Assembly (NCBI GenBank): GCA_016617855.1
Contig: JAECUM010093693.1
Coordinates: 1-64,000, forward strand
Reading direction: 5' to 3'
Origin: Megalonaias nervosa
Taxonomy: Eukaryota > Mollusca > Bivalvia > Unionida > Unionidae
Length of the DNA: 64,000 nt
The notes below the pieces were generated by a model. The model saw only the letters and a list, made by a program, of their open reading frames with translations. It was not told the origin of the DNA and did no database searches. A program made the position numbers and the translations under genes. This document shows positions 24,001-34,385 of the stretch, in pieces. Position 1 is the first letter of the stretch. Every line of letters starts with the position of its first letter.

Positions 24001-24220
24001 ACCATATATACTTGCTTAAAAGTTGAGTCAAACTGCAAACAGTGAAGATACTGATCTGCCATAGCATAATGTACCTGGAGATTAGGGTCTGTGGTGTTTG
24101 TTCTACAGATTACTCCTATCAAACTGCATTGACCCAGTTCTGCTGGTGCATTTTGTGATGGTAGATTTGGGTTTATGCAGTTTGCAGTTGGTCTTGTCTT
24201 ATAAGGGAGTATATATGGTA
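24001..24220 (-). mobile_element. Dh MITE copy 8 (well preserved, inverted)
   Basis: Good terminal arms: ACCATATATACTTGCTTA on the left and TTATAAGGGAGTATATATGG then TA on the right. Hairpins are in reverse order with the linker TACAGATTACTCCTATCAAA. The minus-strand 94-aa frame across it is an artefact of the repeat. Confidence 0.85.
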
Positions 24221-24417
24221 ACATTTAAACAAATTTATGTACTTGATTAACAGTACTGTACTTTTTCTATCAATATCTTTATTGAAAAAATTCAGATTTG
24301 GCACAAAGTGACAGCTTTTGCCCTATAAGTACCATATTCACATTTACATGGAATTGTTTCATGCTCCAGCGATCATATAAATATTTACAATCTTTTGTAA
24401 TCGTGACTGCCTTACTG

Positions 24418-24826
24418 GTAACATTACTTTTGTCAGCATTTCCACTTATGTAAATGTCTCTAGTAACATTACTTTTATTAGCATTTCCATTTGTGCAAAT
24501 GTCCCTACTAACATTACTTTTATTAGCATTTCCATTTGTGTTCATGTCTCTAGTAACAATACTTATGTCCACATTTCCATTTGTGTACATGTCTCTTGAA
24601 ACATTACTTCTGCCCACATTTCCATGTATGTACATGTCTCAGTAGCATTACTTTTATCAGCATTTCCATTTGTTTATATGTCTCTAGTAACATTACTTTT
24701 GTCCACATTTCCATTTGTGTACATATCTTGAGTAACATTACTTTTGTCCACATTTCCATGTATGTACATGTCTCAAGTAACATTACTTCTGTTCACATTT
24801 CCATGTATGTACATGTCTCACACACT
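24418..24826. repeat. 45-bp minisatellite, left block (about 9 units)
   Basis: 44-45-bp units built on TAACATTACTTTTGTCAGCA, TTTCCATTTGTGTACATG and TCTCTAG. The unit length keeps both strands open, giving a minus-strand frame (24279-24635) of 15-residue repeats of the type DKSNVTRDMYTNGNA. It resumes at 26296 after an insertion. The pair of units around 24590-24670 recurs almost unchanged at 26305-26385. Confidence 0.95.
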
Positions 24827-26295
24827 AACAGCGCTAGCGATGGAGATAATAATTCCTGCTCAAGCATTGAGTGCGATACAAGGCTTAAGCCTTAACCTCG
24901 CAACCGGCTGGAGTTTAGGAGCTCAAGAGAAAAGAACAACCTTGCTTTTAATCTGGGAGAATAAAGAAGAAACTTTCACAAAGAAAAGGGAAAATCGGAG
25001 AAGCAGAAACAAGCACTGACAGAGGGAGCAAGAAATGCAGACCCAGTCTGGGAGCATCCCGCCAAAACTGACTCCTGAAGTTAACAAACCCCAGCAGTCG
25101 ACCCATCCTAACATCGAGACAAAAGAAGCCCAGCTGACGGTCGAAACTGCCCAGGCACTGGACCACATTTCGGAAAAACAGCAACAAAGAAAGGAGACTC
25201 ATGCGAGTAAAGTTACCCATAGTCCCAAAGAAACGACAACATGGCAGAAGGTAACATGTGGGTCTCCACCCACTCGCACATTAGCAGCAGACCTAGCTAT
25301 CTTCGAATAATCAAAGCAGAAATAACGAAGAAGAGGAAAATATGGTGGAAGCGGAAGTAACAAGGCATAGAAAGAACAGAGAGGCATTCCAATCTATGGA
25401 GATAGAAGCACCGTTGGACAACCTAAAACAAGCAGGAAACTTCATCAGTCAGTCAAATATCTTGCTTGGAGATCGCTCGACACAAAGAAGCCTAGACCTA
25501 CACAGTGGGACTTCGGTGTGAGAATCCTCTCACAATACTACAAAAAAAGCCTACCGTCATTACCCTATACATAATCTAATAGACGCTGCTAAATACCTGT
25601 GTGAAAGTGCATGGGTACCAGACATTCCCCAAACAATTAAGGAAGGACTCACGTTCTGCGGAGGAAAATAGAGACATGGAAACCGACTGCGGCACCTTCG
25701 ACTGAAATGCCATAACAGCCCTTTTAAGGGCAAAAATTGTCTATTAATTTAAGGGATTCCATTTTGGCTTGGAATCCCGATTCGATTAAACCATTACACT
25801 TAATCTGATCCTTTGGATGCTGATCAAAATTACAAACTTATACCTAATATTGACTCAGAAAACAATAATGTCGCTTAGACATGTAGCACAAAATTGTTAG
25901 GGAATTATTTCACGTACACTTATGAACTAGAATTAAATTTGATAGTTAGGTCATAGAAAAATTTTTCATAACTATTTGAGAATTATGATAATTACACAGG
26001 TGGCTTACACACTATTGGTATTAGGGCCCGTCCATTAGTACAACTGGACTAAATTTGACTAATCAAGTGCGGCCTTGCGTTTGAGGGCGACAACATCCAT
26101 CCCCAACCCCACCCCTGGGTCACTTTCCGCCTTTTCCTCGACCAGACTAATTAAACAGTGCGACCTTCACACAAAAACGCGGGGTTGTAGTGGCACCATT
26201 CCTACAACCCTGAACAATTAAAAAGCCTGACATTCAGGCATAAACTAGTCGTGAAAGCACTAGCTTGCGTATGTGACTATAATTCTTCTTCATTC
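24827..26295 (+). mobile_element. unidentified ~1.45-kb insertion splitting the 45-bp array
   Basis: Base composition changes sharply: more GC and purine-rich on the plus strand than its surroundings. It interrupts the 45-bp array, which continues on both sides. A 91-codon frame (25035-25310) is rich in Gln, Lys, Thr and Pro and reads on with stops, resembling a decayed retroelement ORF1 or gag more than a host gene, but no domain was identified. Near the right end lie two hairpins (GGGTTGTAG/CTACAACCC at 26182-26210, GCCTGA/TCAGGC at 26225-26239) followed by CTAGT, which recalls a Helitron 3' end. A GCGCTAGCG...TAATAATTC stretch at the left is loosely repeated as GCACTAGCTTGCG...CTATAATTC at the right. 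Class unresolved. Confidence 0.5.
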
Positions 26296-26491
26296 ATTCA
26301 TGTATATGTCTCTTGAAACATTACTTCTGCCCACATTTCCATGTATGTACATGTCTCAGTAGCATTAATGTTATCAGCATTTCCATTTGTGTACATGTCT
26401 CTAGTAACATTACCTTTGTCCATATTTCCATTTATGTACATGCCTCTAGTAGCATTACTTTTGTCAGCATCTCCATTTGTGTACATGTCTC
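26296..26491. repeat. 45-bp minisatellite, right block
   Basis: Four to five more units of the 24.4-kb array. It ends where the TIR element at 26492 was inserted; a short remnant (CTAGTAACATTTCTGTTTAT) follows that element at about 26987-27015. Confidence 0.9.
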
Positions 26492-26978
26492 CATCTTCAC
26501 AAGCCAAGGTTCCGATATGTAAACCCTATCTACACCTTGACGGATCGAGCAGATATTTTAGTGCTTTGTCCTAGTGACATCTTTTGAATTTCATGAGTTG
26601 CCTCCCTTAGTATGGAATGTCAACTAACCAATAGCATGTAACAGTGATGCATTTTACATCGGCCGAAAATGATGGAGGCAATTGACTTCAGAGGGATATA
26701 CTTTGTAAGTTTAACATCGAAAGTATGACTACGTACTGAAGAGAAGCCATTACAGGTATATTTGAGTGAAATGTATTTGTATAAATATGGACATGCAGTG
26801 GGAAATTGTTTAGTTATGAATCCATTCAATCCAAGTTGTGTGCTCCTCTTGCCTCAATCATGTAGAAACATTGTCACTGCATCCAATAAAATACTCAGAC
26901 TCGAAATACAAAAACATCTGCTCGATCCACCAAGGTGTAATTAGGGTTAACATATCAGAACCTTGGCTAGCGAAGATG
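26492..26978. mobile_element. 487-bp Mutator-like MITE with ~65-bp TIRs and 9-bp target duplication
   Basis: The left end CATCTTCACAAGCCAAGGTT matches the reverse complement of the right end (CATCTTCGCTAGCCAAGGTT). The similarity continues inward through CCGATATGTAAACCC / CTGATATGTTAACCC and GGATCGAGCAGAT for about 65 bp. Flanks are ACATGTCTC (26483-26491) and ACATGTCAC (26979-26987), 8 of 9 identical, although the 45-bp array alone could supply part of that match. Long TIRs plus a 9-bp duplication are typical of Mutator-like elements. There is no transposase, so it is non-autonomous. Confidence 0.8.
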
Positions 26979-27015
26979 ACATGTCACTAGTAACATTTCT
27001 GTTTATGTCTCTTGC

Positions 27016-29114
27016 AATGAGTTTAGAATGAATTAATGTCCTGACTGGTGAGACCCATTTCAGGGAGGGTGGGTGGGATAAATAATTCTCTTTGTTGCTC
27101 AGATTGTGGCAACTTACAAGGAATTGAGATGCCAAGTGGCAGTGGTATCAGAACTATAAGATTTCAGTGAATTGGGAATTTTACTCCCTGGTTTGAAAGC
27201 AACCATTTTTTTAAAGGGGTGGGGGTGGGTGGGTGTTAAAATTCTTAAAGGTATTTTATGAACATCATACAATATGGATTACAATACCTAATCATCCAGA
27301 AGTTTAACATGCCTTTGAAGATGTATCAGTTGGCGTAATGGCCAAGACTAACTCGGGATGCTCTTAATTATATGGCATTATTTGATGAGTTTTCTCTCAG
27401 TGTTCTGTTATTTTAAAAATGCACAGAACATAGGAACTTGTCCAGGTGATCTGTTTAAATGGCTAGAATAGTACTGCAATGAGACACTGGCTATGATTAT
27501 TGGAGAAGAAATATGCTGGCAGCTTTTTTTTTTTGCAAAATGTGTGAACTGTCCTGCAGACTTTAAATGCATTTGAAAATTGTTTAATTTTTTTTGTCAA
27601 TTTGTCTGCATAAAATAGGCAGAGACCCAGCTTATCTAAGTATGAACTGTATACTGTTAACAAGTTGCCTTGGCACCCTGCCAGATGGAATGCTTCATGA
27701 TGGGCTGGTCATTCAAGGTCAAGAAGATAGCATCTAAGTGAACAACAAAAGCTACTGGTTCCCAGTCCAGGAAATGACTTGTTCAGATTTTGAATGTTGC
27801 CATATACATTTTATTATTAATTACAACTGTCACTTCAACTGGTTGATCTTAATTTGTCCTCAAATCACTTCTACTAACAATGTCATTTAGATGAAATTGA
27901 GAAGGTAAATAGAAGTGGGATGGTGTTATCTCATTCCAGGTACATTTTAGGATTGTGTCTTGACCTAAATTCTTTTGTATATATAGAGTAGGAATGAATT
28001 TGGACAGGATGTTCCCTTCCAACGTTTATGTTTATAAAAGCATTTAAACTTCAGTCGGTTTCAGTAATATGTGTCTTAGATTTATCCACTTGTGGAAAAT
28101 TGAGGAAAGTTGCCACTTATGACATGTGGTTGCTTAACTGAGCTTGTTTGAAGAAAAATCTAGTTCATGAGATCTTGGAAAAGTGTTAGTTTTAAAAAGT
28201 GCTTAATAGTGACCCTTATTTTTGAGATTGTATTATTGAGAAAAGTTGGGTTACATTTGGAATTAAACATTAAAGAACCTGGCCATATTGTTGGCAGAAT
28301 TGTATGCACATTTTCAGAAATGTGATTAACTTGTTCTGCATCAAGGGGCAGAAATTGGGGAAGTTTGGCTGAAGTTTACTACTTTGAGATACATGGGTGG
28401 CAGATATTATTACAGTATATTTGTTGACAGAATGAAACTCTTACCTTAGTAATTTAATTATTTTATTAAAAAAATCAACTGGCAGGTGATACATTTCTTT
28501 TGTAAACCAATCAAATGTAAATCTGTTGTCAAAAGGGCCTGCTAAAATATCAGCTTGTGTATGTTGATATGCCACAGTATCTAATTCCTGTCTAAACAGT
28601 CAGCTGATTTATTCACAAATGGATGTACACATTAAAAACTGACTCATTTTTGGGTCTGGACTGATTTAGTCTATATTGTGTTATCAACAAATACTTGAAT
28701 AAATTACTTTAAAAATATAGGTCACTGTGACCTTGTTTCATTATAAATGCTAGGTCTTCATTCTTTAAATCTTTCACTAGTTTGGAAATTATGAATTGGC
28801 CACTCCTAATTGAGGTACTACCAAGTACATGTAGTTCATTTGCCATTTTATCCAGAAAATTTCACTTCTGCAGAGTATAGACCATGTATCACACACCATA
28901 TTGAACAAAAAAAATGTATTACGTTTTTAGACAATTTCTTACCCTTTAAGTTTGGACTTCTTTTTTAATAATAAGTTATATTTCTGGCATCAATGAAACT
29001 ATTTAGCTTTTTTTATTTTAGCTATTCCTTTGTCAAGGATAAATATAGTGGGCTGTTTATAATTTTGGAAAGGGCCTTCAAGCTAATACTTTTGTGATGT
29101 AAAGATCAGCTACA
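27016..29114. other. non-coding DNA
   Basis: No gene recognised. A GGGGTGGGGGTGGGTGGGTG run is at 27217-27236 and short poly-T runs at 27525 and 27587. The frames here have no domain or splice context. Confidence 0.5.
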
Positions 29115-29300
29115 GGCATCGTTACCTCTGGAGACATTGCCATCACATAATGCACCAGCAGATCTGGGTATATGCCAATTGTTATGACTATTCATTAGGA
29201 TAAACAACATAGACCCAGATTGACCAATGCGTAATGTCACATCTGGTCTGTGTATTTTGCAGTTTGACCTGGCTTCTAAATGAGTACCCAGTATATGCAA
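29115..29300 (+). mobile_element. Dh MITE copy 9 (decayed)
   Basis: Recognised by GCCATCACATAATGCACCAG, AGATCTGGGTATATGCC, TTAGGATAAACAACATAGAC and TTGCAGTTTGACCTGGC. Left arm lost; right arm AAATGAGTACCCAGTATATG. Confidence 0.6.
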
Positions 29301-30281
29301 TATTTGCTAAGGATATTTTGGTAGGATAATAACCCCACCCCTACCTATTAACAAATATATTAGGTTGGTCCTCTGGTCTCCTCATGGAAGAAGTACTGTT
29401 AGTGGTCAAGTAAATGGAACTTTTTTATCTATCAGTTTCACACCAAGCATGTTATTCTTGCCTAGTGTCTGTTGGTCAATGTTTCATGATCAAGGGCAAG
29501 TGTGAACAAACATAATGATAGTGTGAATTATGGAAAGTCTCCATGGTAACCAAAAATAGTCATTATTGGTAGTCCATGATAAATCGTGATCTCACTATAA
29601 AACAATACATGTGGCTGTAGAAACATTTATATATTCAGTTTATTTGCAGAGGTATTTTGTTCTTCTTGTTTGTCACCTGCAGCATTTTACTAGTTCACCA
29701 TTATCCTTGTATCATGGATAATCACTTGTCCATCCTACTTACGTTGCAGAACAACCATCTTGAACTAATATCATCATTGCCAGATCGACACTTCCATAAT
29801 TGTACATTGTGAAAAGAGACAAATGAGTTTGAGAGCTTGGTTTAGAGCAATTGCATTGTTATGTACATTAGTGGGCTATACTCATGTTATGTACGCTATA
29901 CTCATGTACGCTATACTCATGTCACATTATTGGTATTAGTTACATCTTAGAGAGGTTAATTGTCCACCTTTAGCATTAAATTACACATTCAAATATTTGC
30001 AATATTTCTTAGATTACCACTTAAAATACTAAAGTTTGCCATGGGTGAAATCTAAATATCTGCCAACAAAAGATTTATTGCCTTAGAAGTGTGCCCTCAA
30101 AGGCAAATGGGAACTGTTTGCTTTTCTAAGGTGTTGCATTTAAGCACATTGTTAATGATTTTATGTGGCCTAATGACAGGATATACTTAGAATACATAAA
30201 TCACAGTGCTTGGTATTTTACATTTTAGTTGACACTAACAAGTGCATAAATGAGATTTTCAAATTGTTGTAACCTCATCTT
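29301..30281. other. non-coding DNA with an 18-bp triplication
   Basis: A GCTATACTCATGT(TATGTAC) motif occurs three times at about 29876-29925. Otherwise AT-rich DNA with no gene recognised. Confidence 0.5.
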
Positions 30282-30478
30282 ACCATAAATACTCAACAGG
30301 TCAGGTCCAACTGCAAGCATCATAGACCCAGATCTGCTTAATGCACCAGCAAATCAGAGTCCATGTTTGTTCTTCTAATTGCCCAAAACAAACTGCATAG
30401 ACCCAGGTCTGCTGGCACTTTATGCTGGGTATTGGCAGTTTGCAATTAGACCCATCTTATAAGAGAGTATATATGGTA
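30282..30478 (-). mobile_element. Dh MITE copy 10 (inverted)
   Basis: ACCATAAATACTCAACAGGT left arm, CTTATAAGAGAGTATATATG right arm. TAGACCCAGATCTGC and the linker TTCTAATTGCCCAAAACAAA show reverse orientation. It lies 35 bp from copy 11, which is in the opposite orientation. Confidence 0.75.
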
Positions 30479-30513
30479 ACAGATTTGGAGGCAATTGAGA
30501 ATGTTTCTTAAAT

Positions 30514-30723
30514 ACCATATATACTCACTTATTAGTCATGAGCAACTGCTAATAACTAATAACCAGATCTGCCATCACATAATGTGCTGGCACATCTGGG
30601 TTTATGCAGTTTGTTAGGAGTAATCAGTAGAACAAACAACTCAGACACTGATCTGCTGGTGTATTATGCAGATGCAGATCAAGGTCTATGTAGTTGGACT
30701 CTATTAATCATGAATATACAGTA
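30514..30723 (+). mobile_element. Dh MITE copy 11
   Basis: TACCATATATACTCACTTAT left arm; CCAGATCTGCCATCACATAA and TGGCACATCTGGGTTTATG; linker GTTAGGAGTAATCAGTAGAA; GACACTGATCTGC and GCAGATCAAGGTC; right arm AATCATGAATATACAGTA. Confidence 0.8.
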
Positions 30724-31214
30724 ATAAATGTTTATCCTCACACACTACAAAGTTATGATTAATTAATTGTTAAAATATATGTAGACTGTTAATGCCTGAA
30801 AACAATATTGGTCATGTTTTCGATAAAAGTGGTAAAAATATCTACGAGACCATTCATGCCAATTAAAAAAAAAAATTCTGTTGCACAAAGTCAAATTTAT
30901 TATATCAATAAAGTTCCAAATTGGACTTTATTACTAGCTTTTAGTGGCATTTTATTTGGTATTTCAGTAGATAATAGATAACAAGTCTGGTCACAAATGC
31001 CCTATGTAATTGTTTTTCTTTCTTCTCTTCTAAAGGTACCAGACTATATCTCAGTCTGTAATGTACTTAACAGCTTTAAATGCACTTGTTCTCTTATCAA
31101 AGGCACATTCTTGTCAATTGTTGTTGATGGCATTTATCCTGTGTGGTGCCAGTTGGTCATATCAAGACCAAGCCTTGTTCAAATCTCAATCAGATGGAAT
31201 ATAAAAAAATAATA
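30724..31214. other. non-coding DNA
   Basis: Nothing recognised. The 71-aa frame at 30997-31212 lacks domain support and ends in the A-rich start of the LINE tail. Confidence 0.45.
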
Positions 31215-31335
31215 AAAAAGTAATAACAACAGCAACAACAACAATAGTAATAATGACTTTATTTTTAGAGGGTAACTCAAATTAGTGACAAAAAAGAACA
31301 TTTATTGTAGCGCCCTCTATGAACTTATTGCATGA
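31215..31335 (-). mobile_element. LINE 3' end with (TAA/CAA)n tail
   Basis: On the minus strand the order is a short body ending GTTACCCTC then AAAATAAAGTCAT, followed by a TTATTACTATTGTTG-type simple tail. The same ACTTTATTT(AAA)GAGGGTAAC block borders the (TAA)n tails at 45.30 and 50.66 kb. Only ~100 bp of body is recognised, so this is a strongly 5'-truncated copy. Confidence 0.65.
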
Positions 31336-31536
31336 GTTCAGATAACCACACCTGCTCATAACATATCATACAAAATTAGATTGGTTTAATTTTACAATGG
31401 CACCAGTATGAACTAGTATGAATGCTAAGTACATATTGAAAATTTAATACAAATTGGTTGAAAAAGGAGAAGGTTATGTCCTTTTGAATTTGTATGTTAT
31501 ATAGTGCAAGTCAGCTTTATGACGGACATAGTAACA

Positions 31537-31850
31537 TACCATGTAGCTGGCCTAAATGGTTAGAGCTTCTGTCTTGGATATGGGAGGTTATGCATGGTTT
31601 TGAACCCAGGCCAAGTCATACCAAAGACTAATAAAAATGATACTAAAAGCTGCCTTGCTTGGCACTCAGCATTAAGAGGCTAATGTTAGGACTGGTCAGC
31701 CTGGTGTTAGGATAATGTGACTGGGTAGGATATGATGCTACATGTCTGCAGCATGATGCCCCAGTGCTAGACATCACAATAAACTGCCTCACATGCAGAC
31801 ATTGTAGTGATATGACTACAATTGTTAAAGCTATGTTAAAAATAAAAAGA
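31537..31850 (+). mobile_element. SINE-A copy 4
   Basis: Head with TGGCCTAAATGGTTAGAGC (A box altered) and GGTTTTGAACCC, then the family body (GTCATACCAAAGACTAATAA ... GGTGTTAGGATAATGTGACT ... CATGATGCCCCAGTGCTAGA). The tail is altered to AAAATAAAAAGAAACACAAAC. Confidence 0.85.
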
Positions 31851-32145
31851 AACACAAACAAGCACAAAACACAAACCTTATCATTGTGCCTGTGATAATA
31901 TAATGCATGATACTGTTTCTGGTGAGAGCAATGAAAATAAAGTGCCTCAATGGGCAGTGAAGATAAAGTGCTTTGCTTAAGGTCATAAGATGGCAGTTAA
32001 ACTGGCCTTAGATTCAAGTTTCCAATGGATGCTCTTGACTGGAAAATGTTAAGTTATAATGGGGGGGGGGAGAGCTGAATTTTATACATGATTTATGACT
32101 TACTGAAGAACATTCTGTCATGCATTGGTGACACATGAATTGTTA
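31851..32145. other. non-coding spacer
   Basis: Contains a G-run (32060-32069). AAAGTGCTTTGCTTAAGGTC resembles the 3' part of the SINE-C repeats below. No gene. Confidence 0.4.
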
Positions 32146-32407
32146 GTAGTTGTTGTTGTTGTTGTTGTTGTGGGGCTTAACGCCATTTTTCAGCACACGA
32201 TAGGCTATACATGGCGGCCAGTATTAATGGTGGAGGAAGAAACCGGAAAATCCCCGGAAAGAACCACCGACCCACGAGAAGCTACTGGCAAGCTTTCTCA
32301 CATATCCACATTCGCCGAATCCTAGACTCGAACCCACGCAGACAGAGGTGAGATAGTAGTGATCCGTAACGAAGAGCGCTTTAGACCACTCGGCCACTCG
32401 GGGCCCC
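32146..32407 (-). mobile_element. SINE-B reference copy (tRNA-derived, minus strand)
   Basis: On the minus strand it starts GGGGCCCCGAGTGGCCGAGT. It carries A box TGGCCGAGTGG (32387-32397 on the plus strand as its complement) and B box GGTTCGAGTCT, and ends in a (GTT)n-type tail (plus-strand 32148-32172). The head looks like a type-II tRNA (Leu/Ser class, long variable arm). It is the youngest-looking copy: GC-rich and with intact boxes. The body includes GGTTTCTTCCTCCACC and GCCGCCATGTATAGCCTATC. Confidence 0.9.
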
Positions 32408-32830
32408 CATGAATTGTTAGAAATTAATTTTTAAAAAATAAAATCTCATCTTTAGGCCCCCCTGTTTGTTTCTACAAATGCCTAAAAAAATGGAATAGGT
32501 TTGTGTTTTTGAATTCATATTTGTATGAGCAAATCATGTAGTACACATTTTCTTCTATGTGCAGCATAAATTACCTAAAATTATAGAAATCTTGAGTTGA
32601 TTTCTTTTTAAAATTAAAAAAGGAAAATTTATTGTTGGTGGGTAAAAAATATGATCAGGTAAGTTAAGGGAAACAAATTTTAGGGGTTGGGGCTAATTAT
32701 CTATACACTTTTGTATGAGAATTTTTATTTTGTTTTACAGTTTAATCTTGAGATCACTCTGTGTATTGTTGTATTCTATTGGATAAGTGTGATAGACACA
32801 TTTTTATATATTTATTAATTACATTGAAAT
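32408..32830. other. non-coding spacer
   Basis: AT-rich DNA between SINE-B and a Dh MITE. Nothing recognised. Confidence 0.4.
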
Positions 32831-33040
32831 CCTGTATATACTGGCTTATTAGTCAAGTCCAACTGAATGGATCCAGATCTGCCATCACATGACGCACTAG
32901 CAAATCTGACTTTGCAGTTTGTAGGAATAAATAGTTAAACAAAACAAAATAGACCATGATCTGCCATGCAGTTTATGACAGCATATCAGGGTCTGTGTTG
33001 TTTGCAGTAGGACCTGACAAATATGCGAGTGAATATGGTA
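32831..33040 (+). mobile_element. Dh MITE copy 12
   Basis: CCTGTATATACTGGCTTATT left arm; ATCCAGATCTGCCATCACAT; linker GTAGGAATAAATAGTTAAAC; CATATCAGGGTCTGTGTTG; right arm TATGCGAGTGAATATGGTA. Confidence 0.75.
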
Positions 33041-33454
33041 TCTCTACCCCAAAACTGTTAATTAACAAAATGTATAGTCTTCTCTCCATATGCTTGTTAA
33101 AGCTGCTATTTAATTTTCTAAATGATGCAACTGGATAACAACGAAAAAGAAATTTTGTAACACATGATGTAAAACAACTACTGCCAGTTAAAAGGTATAG
33201 TACAAGTCATTTAAAATAACATGGATTGCAGTTGAATATGATATTATTGCCACTGTTGGCACTATCCAGCAGTTTTGTGTTTCTGTCATTGACCCTTAAA
33301 GAATGTTTGGTAAAGAAACTGATTTATGGCAATTTTATTTACTCCAGACATTGTGTCTTAACTAAGATTTATTAACTTCAAAAGAAGGGCATATATTATA
33401 GGATCCATGTGGCTTTGGTTTGGCTTGGTGCTGACAATTTATGGCACAGTAGCA
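33041..33454. other. non-coding spacer
   Basis: AT-rich DNA between Dh MITE copies 12 and 13. No gene or repeat recognised. Confidence 0.4.
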
Positions 33455-33496
33455 TACCGTATATACTCACTTATAAGTCAAGTCAAACTGCAGATT
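33455..33496. mobile_element. Dh MITE copy 13, left arm only
   Basis: TACCGTATATACTCACTTAT then AAGTCAAGTCAAACTGCAGA: a clean terminal arm with no matching partner arm downstream before the next full copy at 33.9 kb. Confidence 0.7.
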
Positions 33497-33915
33497 CAGA
33501 GTTAGGGAATTATCAAAAAAGTTTCAAATTACAATAATATTATCCAAAGTCGAGCTTTTCTGGTGTAATTTAAAAGGAGTTTGTTTGCAACTTGGGATAG
33601 GTCAGTATGCTTGGTATGTTCAATTCAAATTCATTGATCCATTCCATCAAGTATTTTGTTAGAACACTTAAAAATTTATTATTTATCAACAGAACTGGTA
33701 TAATAATTGATTCTTATGCCTGTTGGAATTCTAAAGGTTCTGTCCTAAAAATTGACAGTTTGCCGAAGAAATTTCCTTTGAAATATAACGCTGAGTTTTC
33801 ATTTCAGCAGGTTTTTAACAGAGTCTTCGCGAGGTGTAAATTTTTTTACAGAGAAGATTTTTGTCCTTTAGGGATTTTATTCGGTCATTAAGTTTGTTGT
33901 ATTAATTAGGAAGAT
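33497..33915. other. unassigned sequence with a 94-codon frame
   Basis: Sits between a lone Dh arm and a full Dh copy. The frame 33607-33891 (+) begins MLGMFNSNSLIHSIKYFVRT, is rich in Phe, Lys and Asn and has no recognisable domain. It may be an old element inserted into copy 13, or chance. Confidence 0.3.
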
Positions 33916-34119
33916 ACCATACATACTCACTTATAAGTTGAGTCAAACTGCAAATAACATAGATCCTGATCTACCTTCCTATAATGCACCTGCAGATCAT
34001 GATCTATGCTGTTACACTGGTTACTCTTAAGAAACTGCACAGACCCAGATCTGCTGGCAAACTATGTGACAGCAGATCTGGGTTTGTGCATTTTGACCCA
34101 TAAGCGAATATATATGGTA
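33916..34119 (-). mobile_element. Dh MITE copy 14 (inverted)
   Basis: TACCATACATACTCACTTAT left arm; AGATCCTGATCTACC and GCAGATCATGATCTATG; linker GGTTACTCTTAAGAAACTGC; CAGACCCAGATCTGC and GCAGATCTGGGTTTG; right arm CATAAGCGAATATATATGG. Confidence 0.85.
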
Positions 34120-34234
34120 GTTTAAATTAGAGCAAAGCAGGAATATACACTACCAGTAATAGAAAGAATGCATCTTTGAATGATAGTCAAATGGAATCCT
34201 GCTTCTAAAATAGTAAATTTTAAAAGGCTTGCAT

Positions 34235-34385
34235 CAAACTTGCAGCTCAGTGGTCCAAATGCTATACTCATGCCCAAAAAAGGTGCAAGTTTGATGCCTA
34301 CTTGTGGATCGACCCAGGTTGGCTACTGTGGTATGTCGTAGGGCAAGGTGCTTTACTCCAGCACTAGTTACTAAACCAAACATTT
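34235..34385 (+). mobile_element. possible SINE-C copy 1
   Basis: AGCTCAGTGGTCCAAATGC looks like a tRNA-type head. GGATCGACCCAGGTTGGC and AGGGCAAGGTGCTTTACTCC form the body, and the latter is shared with 36.9 kb. Family membership rests on two copies only. Confidence 0.5.

Noticed and set aside
24279..24635. 118-codon minus-strand frame with 15-residue repeats
   Set aside because: Made of the 45-bp minisatellite, open on both strands, broken by insertions, with no start or splice context.
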